DNA from: Heligmosomoides polygyrus polygyrus
Lineage: Eukaryota > Nematoda > Chromadorea > Rhabditida > Heligmosomidae
Direction of reading: 5' to 3'
Length of the DNA: 64,000 nucleotides
Assembly: GCA_947396885.1 (NCBI GenBank)
Contig: OX377201.1
Coordinates: 68,422,983 to 68,486,982, forward strand
Shown: piece by piece, positions 63,317-64,000 of the stretch
How positions within the stretch are numbered: position 1 is the stretch's first letter
How the letters are laid out: each line of letters begins with the position of its first letter
Translations under genes and position numbers: made by a program
Notes under the pieces: model-generated
Told to the model about the DNA's origin: nothing
Databases searched by the model: none
What the model saw: the letters and a program-made list of their open reading frames with translations, nothing else

Positions 63317-64000
63317 AGGACTGTTGTTGAAGTCGATAGTGAAAGACATAGGATTTATCAAACTGCTGTTGCTGGCGTCGTCAAAAAATTTGGAGCCAAG
63401 AAATTCGTAACAACTGAAGCCACGTTACCTCTCCCTCGAACGGCACGCATGAACGGCGGAGCACCATCTTCCAGGATAAATTATAAGGAAGAGTATAGGG
63501 CTATTTTTATTTTATTTTTGATTTATTTTCTATTTTTAATTTTTAATTTTACAGGTTCAAGGGGAAGTGGCACTTTAGACCAGGTATAGCAGTTTCGGTT
63601 GTAACCTGTAAGCCTCCATGAGGCCTCCTGCAGTCTGGTTTCCAGAACTAGAAGTCAGTCGTTTGAAGATCCATAGAGCCGGACCGTTTATTTGTTTCCT
63701 TTCTCGAGGCAATTTTGACGCCATCATGCAGTCCTCTGGGATAGGCGAAGAAAAATATATGCGATAAAACAAAAACTGAAGCCGATGAATTCGAAGCCTA
63801 GGAGTGTTGGTATTCAAGTGCTATCCGATACGGATGTAGGTCATACCACAAAGTCATACTGCTTCGTGGTTGCATTTCTGTGCAAGAGTTTTCCCAAACC
63901 TCACCTTGTGCCTGGAATGTCACAAAGATTTGCACTGCAATTAAGGTTACCGAATATTGTGCTAAAGTTGTAATGCGTTAAATTTTGTGTGCAGGATTCC
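63317..64000. other. Window end without a recognised gene
   Basis: A T-rich stretch (TTTTATTTTATTTTTGATTT, about 63504-63555) is the only notable feature. The plus frame reading in from the right arm of element B is a by-product. Confidence 0.4.

Noticed and set aside
1..64000. CRISPR arrays, bacterial operons or riboswitches
   Set aside because: The sequence is eukaryotic: genes have many introns and the repeats are transposons and satellites. The tandem arrays have no spacer structure.

Overview
This window is a stretch of animal chromosome, most likely from a nematode and plausibly a parasitic strongylid or hookworm-like worm. The evidence is three intron-rich genes, all on the minus strand: a bHLH factor of the hlh-17/BHLHE22 type, a secreted protein with eight EGF-like domains, and a polycystin-2 (pkd-2) channel. 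Intron acceptors are of the TTTCAG/TTGCAG kind. Intergenic and intronic DNA is packed with mariner, RTE, CR1-like, Penelope-like, hAT-like and tRNA-derived elements. The species is inference. I assembled gene models by eye from donor and acceptor sites, reading frames and family conservation. Exon phases agree at every junction of the EGF and pkd-2 models.

Layout. 0-7 kb: last two exons of the bHLH gene (1603-2577) and a 5'-truncated CR1-like reverse transcriptase (4196-5755). 8-14 kb: two worn mariner relics, one deleted mariner with intact ends, and two short MITE-type elements. 14.3-22.2 kb: the EGF gene, complete from signal peptide to stop; its 4-kb intron holds an inverted RTE relic, a SINE, a perfect 24-bp hairpin and a palindromic tRNA-like pair. 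22.6-28.5 kb: a second deleted mariner, a dispersed repeat and a mariner fragment.

29.4-58.4 kb: pkd-2, at least 15 exons coding 541 residues, with its 5' exons beyond the window or unrecognised. Its introns are swollen by nested mobile DNA. These include a 1.95-kb element with inverted tRNA-like arms around a small ORF (30.4-32.3 kb), a 3-kb foldback element carrying a palindromic mariner and a SINE (37.3-40.3 kb), and a 6.8-kb hAT-type insertion with a 7/8 target duplication that itself holds a Penelope-like element (47.0-53.8 kb). A 108-bp and a 155-bp tandem array lie at 55.9-57.7 kb.

58.4-64 kb: mostly unassigned, except for a TA-flanked MITE and a second element with inverted tRNA-like arms around a homologue of the 31.4-kb ORF (61.9-63.3 kb).

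The three host genes have unrelated roles (neural/glial transcription factor, secreted EGF protein, ciliary cation channel) and I see no operon. The most novel signal is the repeated architecture of inverted tRNA-like arms, found twice around a conserved small protein ORF and several times as empty palindromes.
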